Of a DNA stretch of 64,000 bases, positions 26,376-35,700 are shown one piece after another. Positions within the stretch are counted from its first letter, which is position 1; each line of letters starts with the position of its first letter. The DNA is from Spirosoma radiotolerans. Its GTDB lineage: Bacteria; Bacteroidota; Bacteroidia; Cytophagales; Spirosomataceae. The DNA is taken from NCBI RefSeq assembly GCF_000974425.1, contig NZ_CP010429.1, positions 3,534,001 through 3,598,000 on the forward strand. The letters are read 5' to 3'. The notes under the pieces are model-generated. The model made no database searches. It had not been told where the DNA came from and was given only the letters and a program-made list of their open reading frames with translations. A program made the translations under genes and the position numbers.

Positions 26376-26548
26376 GTTCGTCTCCGCCCTGTAGTAGGTG
26401 CCCGTTTATCTGACGGAACACGTTTGCCCTGCTTACTCAAGCCCATATCCGCAAACAGACAGGATATAACGAAGAAAATCTTACCCTACTTAATCAATAG
26501 AATATATAAACACTCGATGAAACATTTCTTTCCATCAGCCATTCAACT

Positions 26549-26830
26549 ATGCACACTTCACTCATTTCCTCCCAGTCCGACGCGAAAGAACTTGTTGCGC
26601 ACGTAACGTACCAGATAGCGGGTTTCGATCGGCTGAACTTTGTCAGTGACATTACCAATACCATACCGCAGGATGAAGGTTACACCATTCGGGCCCTGGC
26701 CTTTGAGGGCGATGGTATACAAGCCAGTGGATTGCTGACGGTTCAGATGCAGGAAGAACATCGGCTCAACGGTTTTCTGGTCCAGCGGTTGCGCTCCGTG
26801 CGGGGTATGGTGAGTGTGCGGGAAGTCTAG
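26549..26830 (+). CDS. Stand-alone ACT-domain protein
   Basis: A 93-residue protein consisting of one ACT-like ligand-binding domain; FDRLNFVSDITNTIPQDEG and the ending VQRLRSVRGMVSVREV resemble the C-terminal ACT domain of RelA/SpoT. ACT domains usually bind amino acids and control a partner enzyme or regulator. There is no other domain, so it must act on a partner. It precedes the SusC gene by 143 bp with a hairpin between. Its role in that locus (amino-acid sensing) is a guess. Confidence 0.7.
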   Translation: MHTSLISSQSDAKELVAHVTYQIAGFDRLNFVSDITNTIPQDEGYTIRALAFEGDGIQASGLLTVQMQEEHRLNGFLVQRLRSVRGMVSVREV

Positions 26831-26892
26831 TAGATTCTTTTTCGATTACCGGCCTGTGAATCAGCGGCAACTGATGTACAGGCGCATAAAAA

Positions 26893-26920
26893 AGCCGGAA
26901 CGGCGGCAACCGTTCCGGCT
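26893..26920. terminator. Hairpin between ACT gene and SusC gene
   Basis: An 11-bp perfect GC-rich stem (26893-26903 with 26910-26920) with a 6-base loop. A-rich bases precede it and no T-run follows, so as a plus-strand terminator it is incomplete; it may instead be an RNA structure in the SusC leader. Confidence 0.5.
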
Positions 26921-26973
26921 GGCTAACAAGAAGGCTCTGACAAGCCTAATTTTAACATAACCAAGACAAAGTA

Positions 26974-29973
26974 ATGCAAAAACTTTTATTTGCGGGAGTA
27001 GTCTGGCTACTCTCTTTCGGAGGATTGCTGGCACAATCTACCGTAACACGATTATCGGGCACCGTTCGAACCGATAACGGCGAGCCACTGCCGGGCGCTA
27101 ACGTGGTGCTAAAAAACCAGACAAAAGGAGCCACAACAGACGCCAATGGCCTTTTTAGTCTGGAAGCCCGCTCGGGCGACGAACTGGTCATCTCGGCCAT
27201 TGGCTATCAAACAACGCAGGTTAAAGTTGGCTTAAAAACAACGCTCGATGTCTCATTACGGGAATCGGCCTCGCAATTAAATGAAGTGGTGGTGGTGGGC
27301 TATGGCACCCAGGACCGCAAAAACCTGGTCGGTTCAGTCTCGCAGGTCAACGCCGACGAAATCAAAAACCGCCCGGTTGCCAGTTTCGATCAGCAGTTGC
27401 AGGGTCGGGCGGCTGGCGTTCAGGTGGCGGCCAACACGGGCGTACCGGGTGATGGGATTTTCTTCCGTATCCGGGGAACAACGTCGATCAACGCCAGTAA
27501 TGACCCGCTGTATGTTGTCGATGGTGTGTTCGTAAATAACCAGTCACTCCAGAAAATTACGACCCAGGGCCAGTCAAACAACCCATTGGCCGACATTAAC
27601 CCCGCCGATATTGAGTCTATCTCGATTCTGAAAGATGCCGAAGCGACCGCTATTTACGGCGCACGGGCCGCCAACGGGGTTGTCCTGATTACCACGAAAC
27701 GGGGGGCTTATAACAGCAAAACGAAAGTTAGCCTGAATGCATCGGTGGGGCAGGCCTGGGCACCCAAACTCTGGGATCTGGCCACGGGTCCCGAACATGC
27801 AACGATCATCAACGAAGCCTGGATCAACGATGGCAAACCAGCGGCTACCCGGCCTTTTCGTCCCGTTTCGGAAGGGGGGCGCGGGTTACCGGAAGAACAG
27901 CCTACTTATGATCGGTTGCGTGATATTTTCCGGACGGGAGCGCTCCAAAATTACGATCTGGCCGTCTCGGGTGGCACCAAACAGACCCGCTTTTACCTGG
28001 GTGGCGGCTACACGAGCCAACAGGCAACGCTTCGCACCAATGACTTCAGCCGGGCAAGCTTCAAACTTAATCTGGATCAGGACATTACCGATAAAATCCG
28101 CATCGGTACGAGCAATATTTTCTCCCAGTCGAACCGCACAAATGCCCGCGTTGGCGATGGACCACAAGGCGGTATTTTACAGGCAGCTCTGCATACGCCA
28201 ACGTATTTGCCCAAGTTCAACACCGACGGTACGTACGCGAAATGGGCTGGTTTCGATAACCTGGATGTGTTGATCAACAACACCGATATGCACTCGACCA
28301 GCACCCGCTACATTGGTAACATCTACGGTGAATTCGACATTAGCAGGGGCCTTAAATTACGCAGTAGCTGGAGTCTCGACTACAACAATTATGACGAATA
28401 CGAATACTGGAATACACTGACCAACCGGGGCAGCGCCAGCAAAGGGTTAGCCACATCGAGTGTCAGCAAAAACACGATCTGGATTAATGAGCAGACGTTG
28501 TCGTACCGAAAAAGTGTTGGTAATCAGCACAATGTCGGGATTTTAGTAGGCAATACATTACAGGGTAACGTGGCTACTCAGACACTGGCGCAGGGCACCA
28601 ATTTTCCGTCAGATGCCTTCAAACAGATTGCGTCGGCTTCGGTAACGACGGCTTCGTCAACGCGCAACCAGTATAACCTGGTTTCCTTCTTTGGCCGGGC
28701 CGATTATAACTTTGCGAAGACGTACTTTTTCGAAGCCAGCCTTCGGGCCGATGCGTCGTCAAAATTCGCACAGGGGCATCAGTGGGGTTATTTTCCGTCA
28801 GCCGGAGTTGCCTGGCAACTGAAACAGGAAAACTTCCTGCGGGATGTTAGTTTGGTCAATGATCTGAAAGTTCGGGCCAGTGTGGGCTGGACGGGAAACC
28901 AGAATGGTATCGGTAACTACGCGTCGCGGGGCTTGTGGGGCGGGGGAAATAACTACCTCGATAATCCGGGGACGACACCGGTGCAGTTAGCCAACCCTGA
29001 CCTGAAATGGGAAACTACCCGGCAAACCAACATCGGCCTAAACATTGGTCTCTGGAATAACCGAATTGGCGTTGAAGTCAACGCGTACTCAAAATACACC
29101 TACGACCTGTTGCTTCAGGTACCGCTGGCTCAGAGTTCAGGATTTGCCAGTATTTACCGGAACGATGGCGAAATCAGTAACCGGGGACTTGAATTTGCCG
29201 TCAACTCCCAAAACATCAACAAAGCTGATTTTCAATGGAATACCAGCTTCAACATTGCGGGTAACGTTAACCGGATCGAGAAGTTATCCATTCCCGTCGA
29301 TGCCAGTTACGCAGCCGAACGAATGGCGCAGGGCCAATCATTCCACTCGTTCTACGTCTATAAACAGCTTTATGTCGACCCAAAAACGGGCGATGCAGTC
29401 TATGACGATGTCAATAAAGACGGAAAGATCACCGTGGCCGACAAACAGTTTTACGGGAGCGCACTGCCCAAGTTTTTCGGTGGTCTGAATAACACCGTCG
29501 CTTACAAAGGCTTCGACCTGTCGGTCTTCTTCAATTTCAGCTACGGCAGCAAAGTCTTGAACAACAACCGCTTCTTCCTGGAATCGGGTGGTACACGGGA
29601 CGACCGGCGGGCCATTAACAAGAACCAGTTAAACCGCTGGCAGAAAGAAGGCGATATTACGGATGTGCCACGGGTTACCACCATTGGTAATAACTACAAC
29701 CTCAGCCCAATCAGCCGCTTTGTAGAAGATGGTTCGTTTCTGCGGCTGAACTCGCTCGTGCTTGGCTACACGATACCAAAATCGGTGCTTCGCCGATTGG
29801 GCGTTGCCTCGGCCCGGGTTTATTATAGCGGCTCGAACCTGTGGCTGGTAAGCAAGTATCAGGGGCCAGACCCTGAAGTGAACGTGACGGCCGACCCAAC
29901 CACCCAGGGGTATGACCTGGGTACGCCCCCGCAACCCCGAACGGCTCAGTTCGGCCTTAATCTGACCTTTTGA
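26974..29973 (+). CDS. SusC/RagA-type TonB-dependent outer-membrane transporter
   Basis: A 999-residue outer-membrane receptor that imports large nutrients with TonB energy. After a signal peptide (1-20) comes a carboxypeptidase-regulatory-like domain (about 27-95, GEPLPGANVVLKN), the SusC signature NEVVVVGYGTQDRKN near residue 103, the plug domain with LQGRAAGVQV, then a 22-strand barrel to the terminal FGLNLTF. All parts look complete. It is followed 20 bp later by its SusD partner and then a secreted cyanophycinase, which suggests a nitrogen-rich polymer or peptide as cargo rather than a glycan. Confidence 0.95.
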   Translation: MQKLLFAGVVWLLSFGGLLAQSTVTRLSGTVRTDNGEPLPGANVVLKNQTKGATTDANGLFSLEARSGDELVISAIGYQTTQVKVGLKTTLDVSLRESASQLNEVVVVGYGTQDRKNLVGSVSQVNADEIKNRPVASFDQQLQGRAAGVQVAANTGVPGDGIFFRIRGTTSINASNDPLYVVDGVFVNNQSLQKITTQGQSNNPLADINPADIESISILKDAEATAIYGARAANGVVLITTKRGAYNSKTKVSLNASVGQAWAPKLWDLATGPEHATIINEAWINDGKPAATRPFRPVSEGGRGLPEEQPTYDRLRDIFRTGALQNYDLAVSGGTKQTRFYLGGGYTSQQATLRTNDFSRASFKLNLDQDITDKIRIGTSNIFSQSNRTNARVGDGPQGGILQAALHTPTYLPKFNTDGTYAKWAGFDNLDVLINNTDMHSTSTRYIGNIYGEFDISRGLKLRSSWSLDYNNYDEYEYWNTLTNRGSASKGLATSSVSKNTIWINEQTLSYRKSVGNQHNVGILVGNTLQGNVATQTLAQGTNFPSDAFKQIASASVTTASSTRNQYNLVSFFGRADYNFAKTYFFEASLRADASSKFAQGHQWGYFPSAGVAWQLKQENFLRDVSLVNDLKVRASVGWTGNQNGIGNYASRGLWGGGNNYLDNPGTTPVQLANPDLKWETTRQTNIGLNIGLWNNRIGVEVNAYSKYTYDLLLQVPLAQSSGFASIYRNDGEISNRGLEFAVNSQNINKADFQWNTSFNIAGNVNRIEKLSIPVDASYAAERMAQGQSFHSFYVYKQLYVDPKTGDAVYDDVNKDGKITVADKQFYGSALPKFFGGLNNTVAYKGFDLSVFFNFSYGSKVLNNNRFFLESGGTRDDRRAINKNQLNRWQKEGDITDVPRVTTIGNNYNLSPISRFVEDGSFLRLNSLVLGYTIPKSVLRRLGVASARVYYSGSNLWLVSKYQGPDPEVNVTADPTTQGYDLGTPPQPRTAQFGLNLTF

Positions 29974-29993
29974 TTCGTTAGCGCTTATTTACC

Positions 29994-31334
29994 ATGAAAA
30001 TCAAGTTTAAACTAATCTCCTTTTTCCTCTTGCTAACGGGCTGCCACTCTTTTTTAGACGTACAGCCTGAGCTGCAGGTCGATGAGGCACAGGCCATTAC
30101 CAATGCCAGCACTGCCGAAGCTGCGTTAAATGGCTTATACAATCGCCTGGGCAGCGATGGCTATTATGGCTCTAACTTCCAGTCATTGGTCTATTTATCG
30201 GGTGGCGACATTCAATGGACTGGTTCACAGGGCGCACCCCAGGAAATCACGGCGCGCAAATTAACGGCCGACAATAGTTATGTTAGCGCGGCCTGGTCGG
30301 CAATTTACCGGACCATTCTTCAGGCCAATTACCTGCTGGAAACCGTACCTACGCTGGCTGACCCCCTACTAACTGCTGACCGGAAAAACCAGATTCAGGG
30401 CGAAGCGTATGCCTTACGGGCCCTGTCATATTTTGACCTGGTGCGGGGCTGGGGTGGTGTGCAGGTCGTCCTGAAAGCAACCCGTACGCCATCCGATAAT
30501 ACGGGCATTACACGCGGAAGTGCCGACGATACCTACTCCCAGGTACTTAAAGACCTGACGGCGGCCGAACCATTACTGAGTGCAACGACCAACCGCAACA
30601 AAGTCACCCGGAAAACCGTCTGGGCGCTGCGGGCACGTTACCATCTATACCGTCAGGAATGGGACCAGGCCGAAACCTACGCCAGCAAGCTCATTGAGGA
30701 TTCAAACTACAAATTGGCTAAACCTTACAGCGCTTTTTTTGCAAACAACGCCGTAGCCACGCCCGAATCGGTGTTTGAAATCGCCTACAGCAACTCATTC
30801 AAAAATGGGAACTACAACTGGTGGCTACCGCCAGCCCTCAGCGGTCGCCGGGAATGGGCACCCAACGACAAGCTCGTGGCCCTGCTCAATGACCCCAATG
30901 TGGGTGGTAATCGGAAGGAGCTGATTGCACAAACGAGTCCGCCGGGTAATTTGTGGTATGGCAAACTGTATTATCGCACTCCGCTCGGCACTGATCCGGC
31001 CTATGTCATTCGGATTGCGGAGCTGTATCTGATTCGGGCGGAAGCTCGGGCACAACTTGGCAAAACAGCGGCCGCACTTGCCGATTTGAATGCCGTTCGG
31101 GACCGGGCAGCCGTACCGGCAGCGCAGGCCGCGACGAGAGACGCTCTGTTGCTGGCCATTGAAACCGAACGGCAGGTAGAGTTTCCGTTTGAAGCCGACC
31201 GCTGGTTCAATCTGATCCGAACAGGGCGGGTAGCTACCGTGCTGGGCATTACAGATACCACTAAATACGTGCTGCCGATTCCGAACAGCGAAATTCTGGC
31301 CGATAAAGCACTAGTACAGAATCAAGGTTATTAA
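29994..31334 (+). CDS. RagB/SusD-type nutrient-binding lipoprotein
   Basis: A 446-residue surface lipoprotein that caps the SusC channel and binds cargo. The lipobox LLLTGCHSF places the lipid-bearing Cys near residue 17. TPR-like helices typical of SusD follow (NASTAEAALNGLYNRL, YALRALSYFDLVRGWGGV), and the C-terminal half has the usual RIAELYLIRAEARAQLGK and ERQVEFPFEADRWFNLIRTG. It lies 20 bp behind the SusC gene in one operon. Ligand specificity cannot be read from the sequence. Confidence 0.94.
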   Translation: MKIKFKLISFFLLLTGCHSFLDVQPELQVDEAQAITNASTAEAALNGLYNRLGSDGYYGSNFQSLVYLSGGDIQWTGSQGAPQEITARKLTADNSYVSAAWSAIYRTILQANYLLETVPTLADPLLTADRKNQIQGEAYALRALSYFDLVRGWGGVQVVLKATRTPSDNTGITRGSADDTYSQVLKDLTAAEPLLSATTNRNKVTRKTVWALRARYHLYRQEWDQAETYASKLIEDSNYKLAKPYSAFFANNAVATPESVFEIAYSNSFKNGNYNWWLPPALSGRREWAPNDKLVALLNDPNVGGNRKELIAQTSPPGNLWYGKLYYRTPLGTDPAYVIRIAELYLIRAEARAQLGKTAAALADLNAVRDRAAVPAAQAATRDALLLAIETERQVEFPFEADRWFNLIRTGRVATVLGITDTTKYVLPIPNSEILADKALVQNQGY

Positions 31335-31390
31335 CTTATCTTCGTGAAGTTGGGTACAGATACGCCAACACTCGAAAACAACCGCTTATC

Positions 31391-32278
31391 ATGAAACATT
31401 CTTTCGTACTTCCTCTCCTTTTGCTGGCATTAGTTGCAGGAAGACTTTCGGCCCAAACGCCCCAGACCATTGGCCCTGAAAAGGGGGCGCTCGTTATTGT
31501 GGGCGGGGGCAGCATGGGTCCCGAACTCTGGAACCGGTTTGTGGAGCTGGCGGGCGGACCTGCCGCAGCCAACATTGTTATTATTCCAACAGCCGGTGAA
31601 GATTCCTCCGCGAACAGCACACCGCGCGAAAAGGAAAAACTGCTAAGCCTAGGGGTTAAAAACATTACTGTCCTGCACACCCGCGATCCCAACGTTGCTA
31701 ATCAGGAATCGTTTGTCGCGCCCCTGCGCAAAGCCACCGGCGTCTGGTTTGTGGGCGGCCGGCACTGGCGGCTGGCCGACTCGTACCTGAATACGCTGGC
31801 GCACAAGGAATTCAACGCCGTACTAAGCCGGGGCGGAGTAATTGGCGGTACGTCAGCAGGCGCTACCATTCTGGGTTCTTTTATGGTACGGGGCGACACC
31901 AAAGGCAATTCGATCATGGTTGGCGACCACACCCAAGGGCTGGATTTTATTCATAACGTCACCATCGATCAGCATTTTCTACGCCGGAACCGTCAATTTG
32001 ATCTTATTGAGGTAATCAAAGCAAGACCGGAATTACTGGGCATTGCCATTGATGAGGGCACCGCCATTGTGGTTCAGCAGAATACCTTCGATGTAATCGG
32101 CAACTCGTATGTGGGCATCTACGAAGCGGGGCAGATTGCCAGCAACGGTAAATATCCGTCGGGGCAGAACAGCAGCGGAGGTCCGTTTTACTTCCTGGGC
32201 AAAGGACAGAAGTTTGATTTAAAGGGGCGCAAAGTAATCAGCCAGCAGCCGCAACGGCCTAATGAACCGGCAAAGTGA
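31391..32278 (+). CDS. Secreted cyanophycinase (peptidase S51)
   Basis: A 295-residue serine peptidase of the S51 family, whose members split cyanophycin (multi-L-arginyl-poly-L-aspartate) or beta-aspartyl peptides into dipeptides. The nucleophile is Ser155 in GGTSAGA; WFVGGRHWRLAD and DQHFLRRNRQFDLIEV are further family signatures. A Sec signal peptide (1-21, ending LSA-Q) sends it to the periplasm or surface, unlike intracellular CphB. It sits 56 bp behind SusD, so binding, import and cleavage could form one pathway. Activity on cyanophycin itself is inference. Confidence 0.9.
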   Translation: MKHSFVLPLLLLALVAGRLSAQTPQTIGPEKGALVIVGGGSMGPELWNRFVELAGGPAAANIVIIPTAGEDSSANSTPREKEKLLSLGVKNITVLHTRDPNVANQESFVAPLRKATGVWFVGGRHWRLADSYLNTLAHKEFNAVLSRGGVIGGTSAGATILGSFMVRGDTKGNSIMVGDHTQGLDFIHNVTIDQHFLRRNRQFDLIEVIKARPELLGIAIDEGTAIVVQQNTFDVIGNSYVGIYEAGQIASNGKYPSGQNSSGGPFYFLGKGQKFDLKGRKVISQQPQRPNEPAK

Positions 32279-32306
32279 GTTGATGCTCAATGGACGGCTT
32301 ACGCCC

Positions 32307-32404
32307 GTTTCCTCGGTCCGTGTCCTCACGGACCGCATCACTAGTAGCATATCTGGCGGAGCCGACTGATAGGAACGGTCCTTGAGGACACGAACCGAGG
32401 AAAC
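32307..32404. repeat. 29-bp inverted repeat sharing the GTGTCCTCACGG core
   Basis: Arms 32307-32335 and 32376-32404 match in 27 of 29 positions around a 40-base loop. The left arm contains a small palindrome with the same core as the repeats at 1728-1908. This supports a dispersed intergenic palindrome family. Confidence 0.7.
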
Positions 32405-32408
32405 AGGC

Positions 32409-32464
32409 TCTATTTCTGATTGTGGTGTCAGTTTTGAGAAGCTGACACCACAATCAGAAATAGA
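32409..32464. terminator. Perfect 23-bp inverted repeat before the DoxX-like pair
   Basis: Arms 32409-32431 and 32442-32464 are exact complements with a 10-base loop. It directly follows the previous repeat and lies 77 bases before the next start codon. It probably ends the SusC-SusD-cyanophycinase transcript, though it has no T-run. Confidence 0.65.
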
Positions 32465-32540
32465 ACACTACAACTCAACCTATCTGTCCATTGCACAATT
32501 AATCTATTTATCCTATAGAATATATAACATACTATTCACT

Positions 32541-33887
32541 ATGTCTACCCTAATTCCTACTCCATCCGAACCCGCGTGGACCCGACCGGAAAAAACGCTC
32601 TTTCGCTTTGTCTTTATCTACTTCCTGATTCAGGCCATTCCCCTCGACTGGCGATTTTATCGAAACCTATTGTCAATCGACTGGGGAGCTTCCTACTACC
32701 GCGACCTGTTCTACCTGGCACGCTACGCTCCCCACTTTTTCGGCCCGACCGATACGTTCATAAACTGGGCAGTTGTCGCCCTGATCGCACTGGCGGGTAC
32801 GATAGTCTGGACTGTTCGTGATCCGAAACGAATGACTTACGACGGGCTATATTACGGGCTCCGGGTCATTGTCCGGTACCGGCTGGCAGTTGCGATCCTT
32901 GCGTATGGGTTCATCAAATTGTTCCCTATGCAGGCCCCATTTCCATCCCTTAGCAGCCTCAACACGCCTTATGGAGAGCTTACAGCCTGGAAGCTTTTCT
33001 CGCTTAGTCTGGGCATTACACCCTCGTATGAATCCTTCCTGGGCATGGTCGAAATTTTGGGTGGACTCCTGCTGCTTAACCGCAAAACGACCGTCATTGG
33101 CACCCTGATTATCCTGCCGTTTCTGGGCAACGTTTTTGTATCCAATCTGGCCTACGAAGGGGGTGAGTCTGTGTATAGTTTACGGCTCATTACGTTTGCC
33201 CTGCTGTTGTTTGCTTTCGATGCGGTTCGCCTGTTTCGCCTGGTTTCGCTGGAGCAAGCCGCCCTGCCCAATCGCTTCAAACCAGTATTTGCCGAAGCCT
33301 GGCAACGCTATGGCCGACTGGCCCTAAAAACTGGTTTCGTCTTTTTTGCAGTGTTCCTCTATGGTTACAAAACCTACGCAGCCTATAAGATGGGACCATA
33401 TCAGTTTCCCAAAACGCCAGGCCTACCCGGAGCCGCTGGCGTCTATGATGTTCAGACGTTTAAACTAGCTGGCGAAACACTCCCCTACTCTCGAACCGAT
33501 TCAGTACGCTGGCAGAATGTCGTATTTGAAACCTGGAACACGTTGAGCATTAAGTCGAACCGGCCGGTTATTCCAGATCGCTCAAACACGGAGGAAATTC
33601 CGGTCGATGATGCCAATCGCACTTACGAACAGGCTGGAACAACGGGCCGCCACTACTACAGCTACCAGGTCGACTCGGCTCAGCATATTCTAACGCTCAC
33701 CAATCGCAACCCGCATTACCCGAACGAAACACTGACGCTCCGTTACAGGCAGTCACCCCATCAACTTGTCCTGTCCGGACTTAACGAACGCCGTGATTCC
33801 GTCTACGTGGTTCTGAACAAACTCAACAAAAAATACCTGCTGAACGAGGCTGCCAAAGCCGGTCGCCGGGGAACCCTTACGCTTTAA
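32541..33887 (+). CDS. DoxX-like integral membrane protein, copy 1
   Basis: A 448-residue protein with about eight hydrophobic helices in residues 20-300 and a soluble C-terminal domain of about 150 residues. The membrane part includes RVIVRYRLAVAILAYGFIKL, which recalls DoxX/HTTM-type proteins, but no catalytic motif is evident. The C-terminal region closes with VLSGLNERRDSVYVVLNKLN. It is 12 bp upstream of a clear paralogue that shares the whole layout. The start at 32541 was chosen because the frame upstream runs through two inverted repeats. The function is unknown. Confidence 0.75.
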   Translation: MSTLIPTPSEPAWTRPEKTLFRFVFIYFLIQAIPLDWRFYRNLLSIDWGASYYRDLFYLARYAPHFFGPTDTFINWAVVALIALAGTIVWTVRDPKRMTYDGLYYGLRVIVRYRLAVAILAYGFIKLFPMQAPFPSLSSLNTPYGELTAWKLFSLSLGITPSYESFLGMVEILGGLLLLNRKTTVIGTLIILPFLGNVFVSNLAYEGGESVYSLRLITFALLLFAFDAVRLFRLVSLEQAALPNRFKPVFAEAWQRYGRLALKTGFVFFAVFLYGYKTYAAYKMGPYQFPKTPGLPGAAGVYDVQTFKLAGETLPYSRTDSVRWQNVVFETWNTLSIKSNRPVIPDRSNTEEIPVDDANRTYEQAGTTGRHYYSYQVDSAQHILTLTNRNPHYPNETLTLRYRQSPHQLVLSGLNERRDSVYVVLNKLNKKYLLNEAAKAGRRGTLTL

Positions 33888-33899
33888 TTACGCAAAACA

Positions 33900-35618
33900 A
33901 TGGCACTCCCGAATAGTAACCCCGAACGTTTGGCCTTAGGCCTGGTTTCACCCGATGAACGAACCGCCACGCAAACCGCAGACAGGCAACCGGTGGTTCC
34001 TGCCCGTCCATTTACAGAAAAACAAGCGCACACGGAGGGCACCAAAAAAGGCCGCTACCCAGCCTGGACACGAAGCGAGAAAATTGCCTTCCGCATTGCG
34101 TTTATTTTCTTCATTGTGATGTCCATGCCGACCAATGCGAGCTGGTACAAAAATGTAGCCTCCCTCGACTGGCTACACCTGCACTACCGCGACCTGTATG
34201 ACGTGGCCCGCTTTCAGCCAAACATTCTCGGCCGGGTAAGTTGGTGGCCCGCCTGGATGGGCTATGGCGAGTGGGTTTTCATCCTGCTGGTGTCTGCTGT
34301 AGCGGGCCTGGTCTGGACCGCCGTTGTTGCCCTCCGACGGACAGAGCCACGGGATTACAACTGGCTCTATTACTGGCTTCGGGTGGTTGTTCGCTACCGG
34401 GCGGGCATAGGCATCATTGGCTTTGGTTTCACCAAACTGCTGCCCACACAGTTACCCTACCCGTCGCTTGGCTTGCTGAACACCAATTTCGGCGATCTCA
34501 CCGCCCAGAAAATCTATTGGCTATCCATCGGCATTGTCCCCTGGTATGAAGTGTTTACGGGCGTTGTGGAAGTGCTGGCCGGTGCGCTTTTGTTTTTCCG
34601 GGCAACCACCTTCTGGGGAGCTGTTCTGTTGTTTGGCGCACTGGCCGATATTGTCTACGTCAACCTTGCCTATGATGGTGGCGTACATGGGTACAGTTCT
34701 TATTTCGTTGTCCTGTCGGGTTTTCTGCTGGTGTATTATATTCGGGATTTGTACACTCTATTAATTAAAGAACAGCTCACGATTCCAGCTCATTACTACC
34801 CTTCGTTTTCGGGTTGGCAACAGGGCGCCCGCATCGGGTTAAAAACGGCAACTATTGGCATTTTTCTCGTTCTTCTCTTCTGGATTCAATACGTCAATTT
34901 TCGGTACGATCCGTACAAACAGCCAGCTCAGAAAGGCGTTCGGGAACTTCGGGGCAATTATGCCGTAACCGAATTCAGGCTTAACAATAAGGAAATTCCG
35001 TATTCGCCGGTAGACTCCATCCGGTGGCAGGATGCTACCTTCGAAAACTGGTCGACACTCACGTTTAAAGTAAATCGGGCTGTCCCACTCGACCTCTCTA
35101 ATGGGGGCGGCTCACCCATGCGCGACATCAACCGAACGTTCGAGCTGACAGGGGTGGCTGGTGGTCAGCGGGTATTTTATTACGATGCAGACCCGGTCAA
35201 TCATGTGCTGTATCTGCAGGACAAATACCGGCCCGCCACAGGTCGGCGGGGAGAAGGTGGCGAGAATGAGGAAGGTACTGCCAAAAAGCAGGCAACGACG
35301 AAATCCACCAGAAAGAATAAACAGGCCATCGCTGACGACCAGTGGATTCCAGCGTCTGCACTGGCCAATATTGGCCCGGAAGACCCAAAGATTGCTTCGA
35401 TTGCCCGCACGACCCGGCGCACTAAAGGCATTAAAGCGGAATCCCGGCAGGAAGATGGAACGCGTAAACGCATGATTCTCAAGTACCAGACAACCGACGG
35501 CTCACGGGTGGTGCTAACCGGCATCAATGAAAATAAAGACTCCGTTTATGTAGTATTGCATCGAATTAACCGCAATTACGCCCTATCAAAAAGCACGCTG
35601 AATGCGGGCGAGTATTAG
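33900..35618 (+). CDS. DoxX-like integral membrane protein, copy 2 with charged insert
   Basis: A 572-residue paralogue of the preceding gene. Shared landmarks are WTRSEKIAFRIAFIFF, RVVVRYRAGIGIIGFGFTKL, SLGLLNTNFGDLTAQKIYWL, and the C-terminal LTGINENKDSVYVVLHRIN. It differs by a 45-residue polar N-terminal extension and by a charged, low-complexity insert of about 90 residues (about 440-525, rich in Lys, Arg, Glu, Thr) within the soluble domain. The insert is probably a disordered loop. The close spacing suggests one operon and perhaps a heteromeric complex. The function is unknown. Confidence 0.75.
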   Translation: MALPNSNPERLALGLVSPDERTATQTADRQPVVPARPFTEKQAHTEGTKKGRYPAWTRSEKIAFRIAFIFFIVMSMPTNASWYKNVASLDWLHLHYRDLYDVARFQPNILGRVSWWPAWMGYGEWVFILLVSAVAGLVWTAVVALRRTEPRDYNWLYYWLRVVVRYRAGIGIIGFGFTKLLPTQLPYPSLGLLNTNFGDLTAQKIYWLSIGIVPWYEVFTGVVEVLAGALLFFRATTFWGAVLLFGALADIVYVNLAYDGGVHGYSSYFVVLSGFLLVYYIRDLYTLLIKEQLTIPAHYYPSFSGWQQGARIGLKTATIGIFLVLLFWIQYVNFRYDPYKQPAQKGVRELRGNYAVTEFRLNNKEIPYSPVDSIRWQDATFENWSTLTFKVNRAVPLDLSNGGGSPMRDINRTFELTGVAGGQRVFYYDADPVNHVLYLQDKYRPATGRRGEGGENEEGTAKKQATTKSTRKNKQAIADDQWIPASALANIGPEDPKIASIARTTRRTKGIKAESRQEDGTRKRMILKYQTTDGSRVVLTGINENKDSVYVVLHRINRNYALSKSTLNAGEY

Positions 35619-35700
35619 GCTAAAACAAAAATAGATCACACCTACACCGGAACAGTTAAGCCCGAAACGGCTGTTATGCGCTTGATTCTAATTCCTGCTA

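Noticed and set aside
26041..26419. Riboswitch upstream of the ACT/SusC locus
   Set aside because: No core of a known class (SAM, cobalamin, TPP) could be recognised; only the Cys-codon frame and one weak stem stand out.
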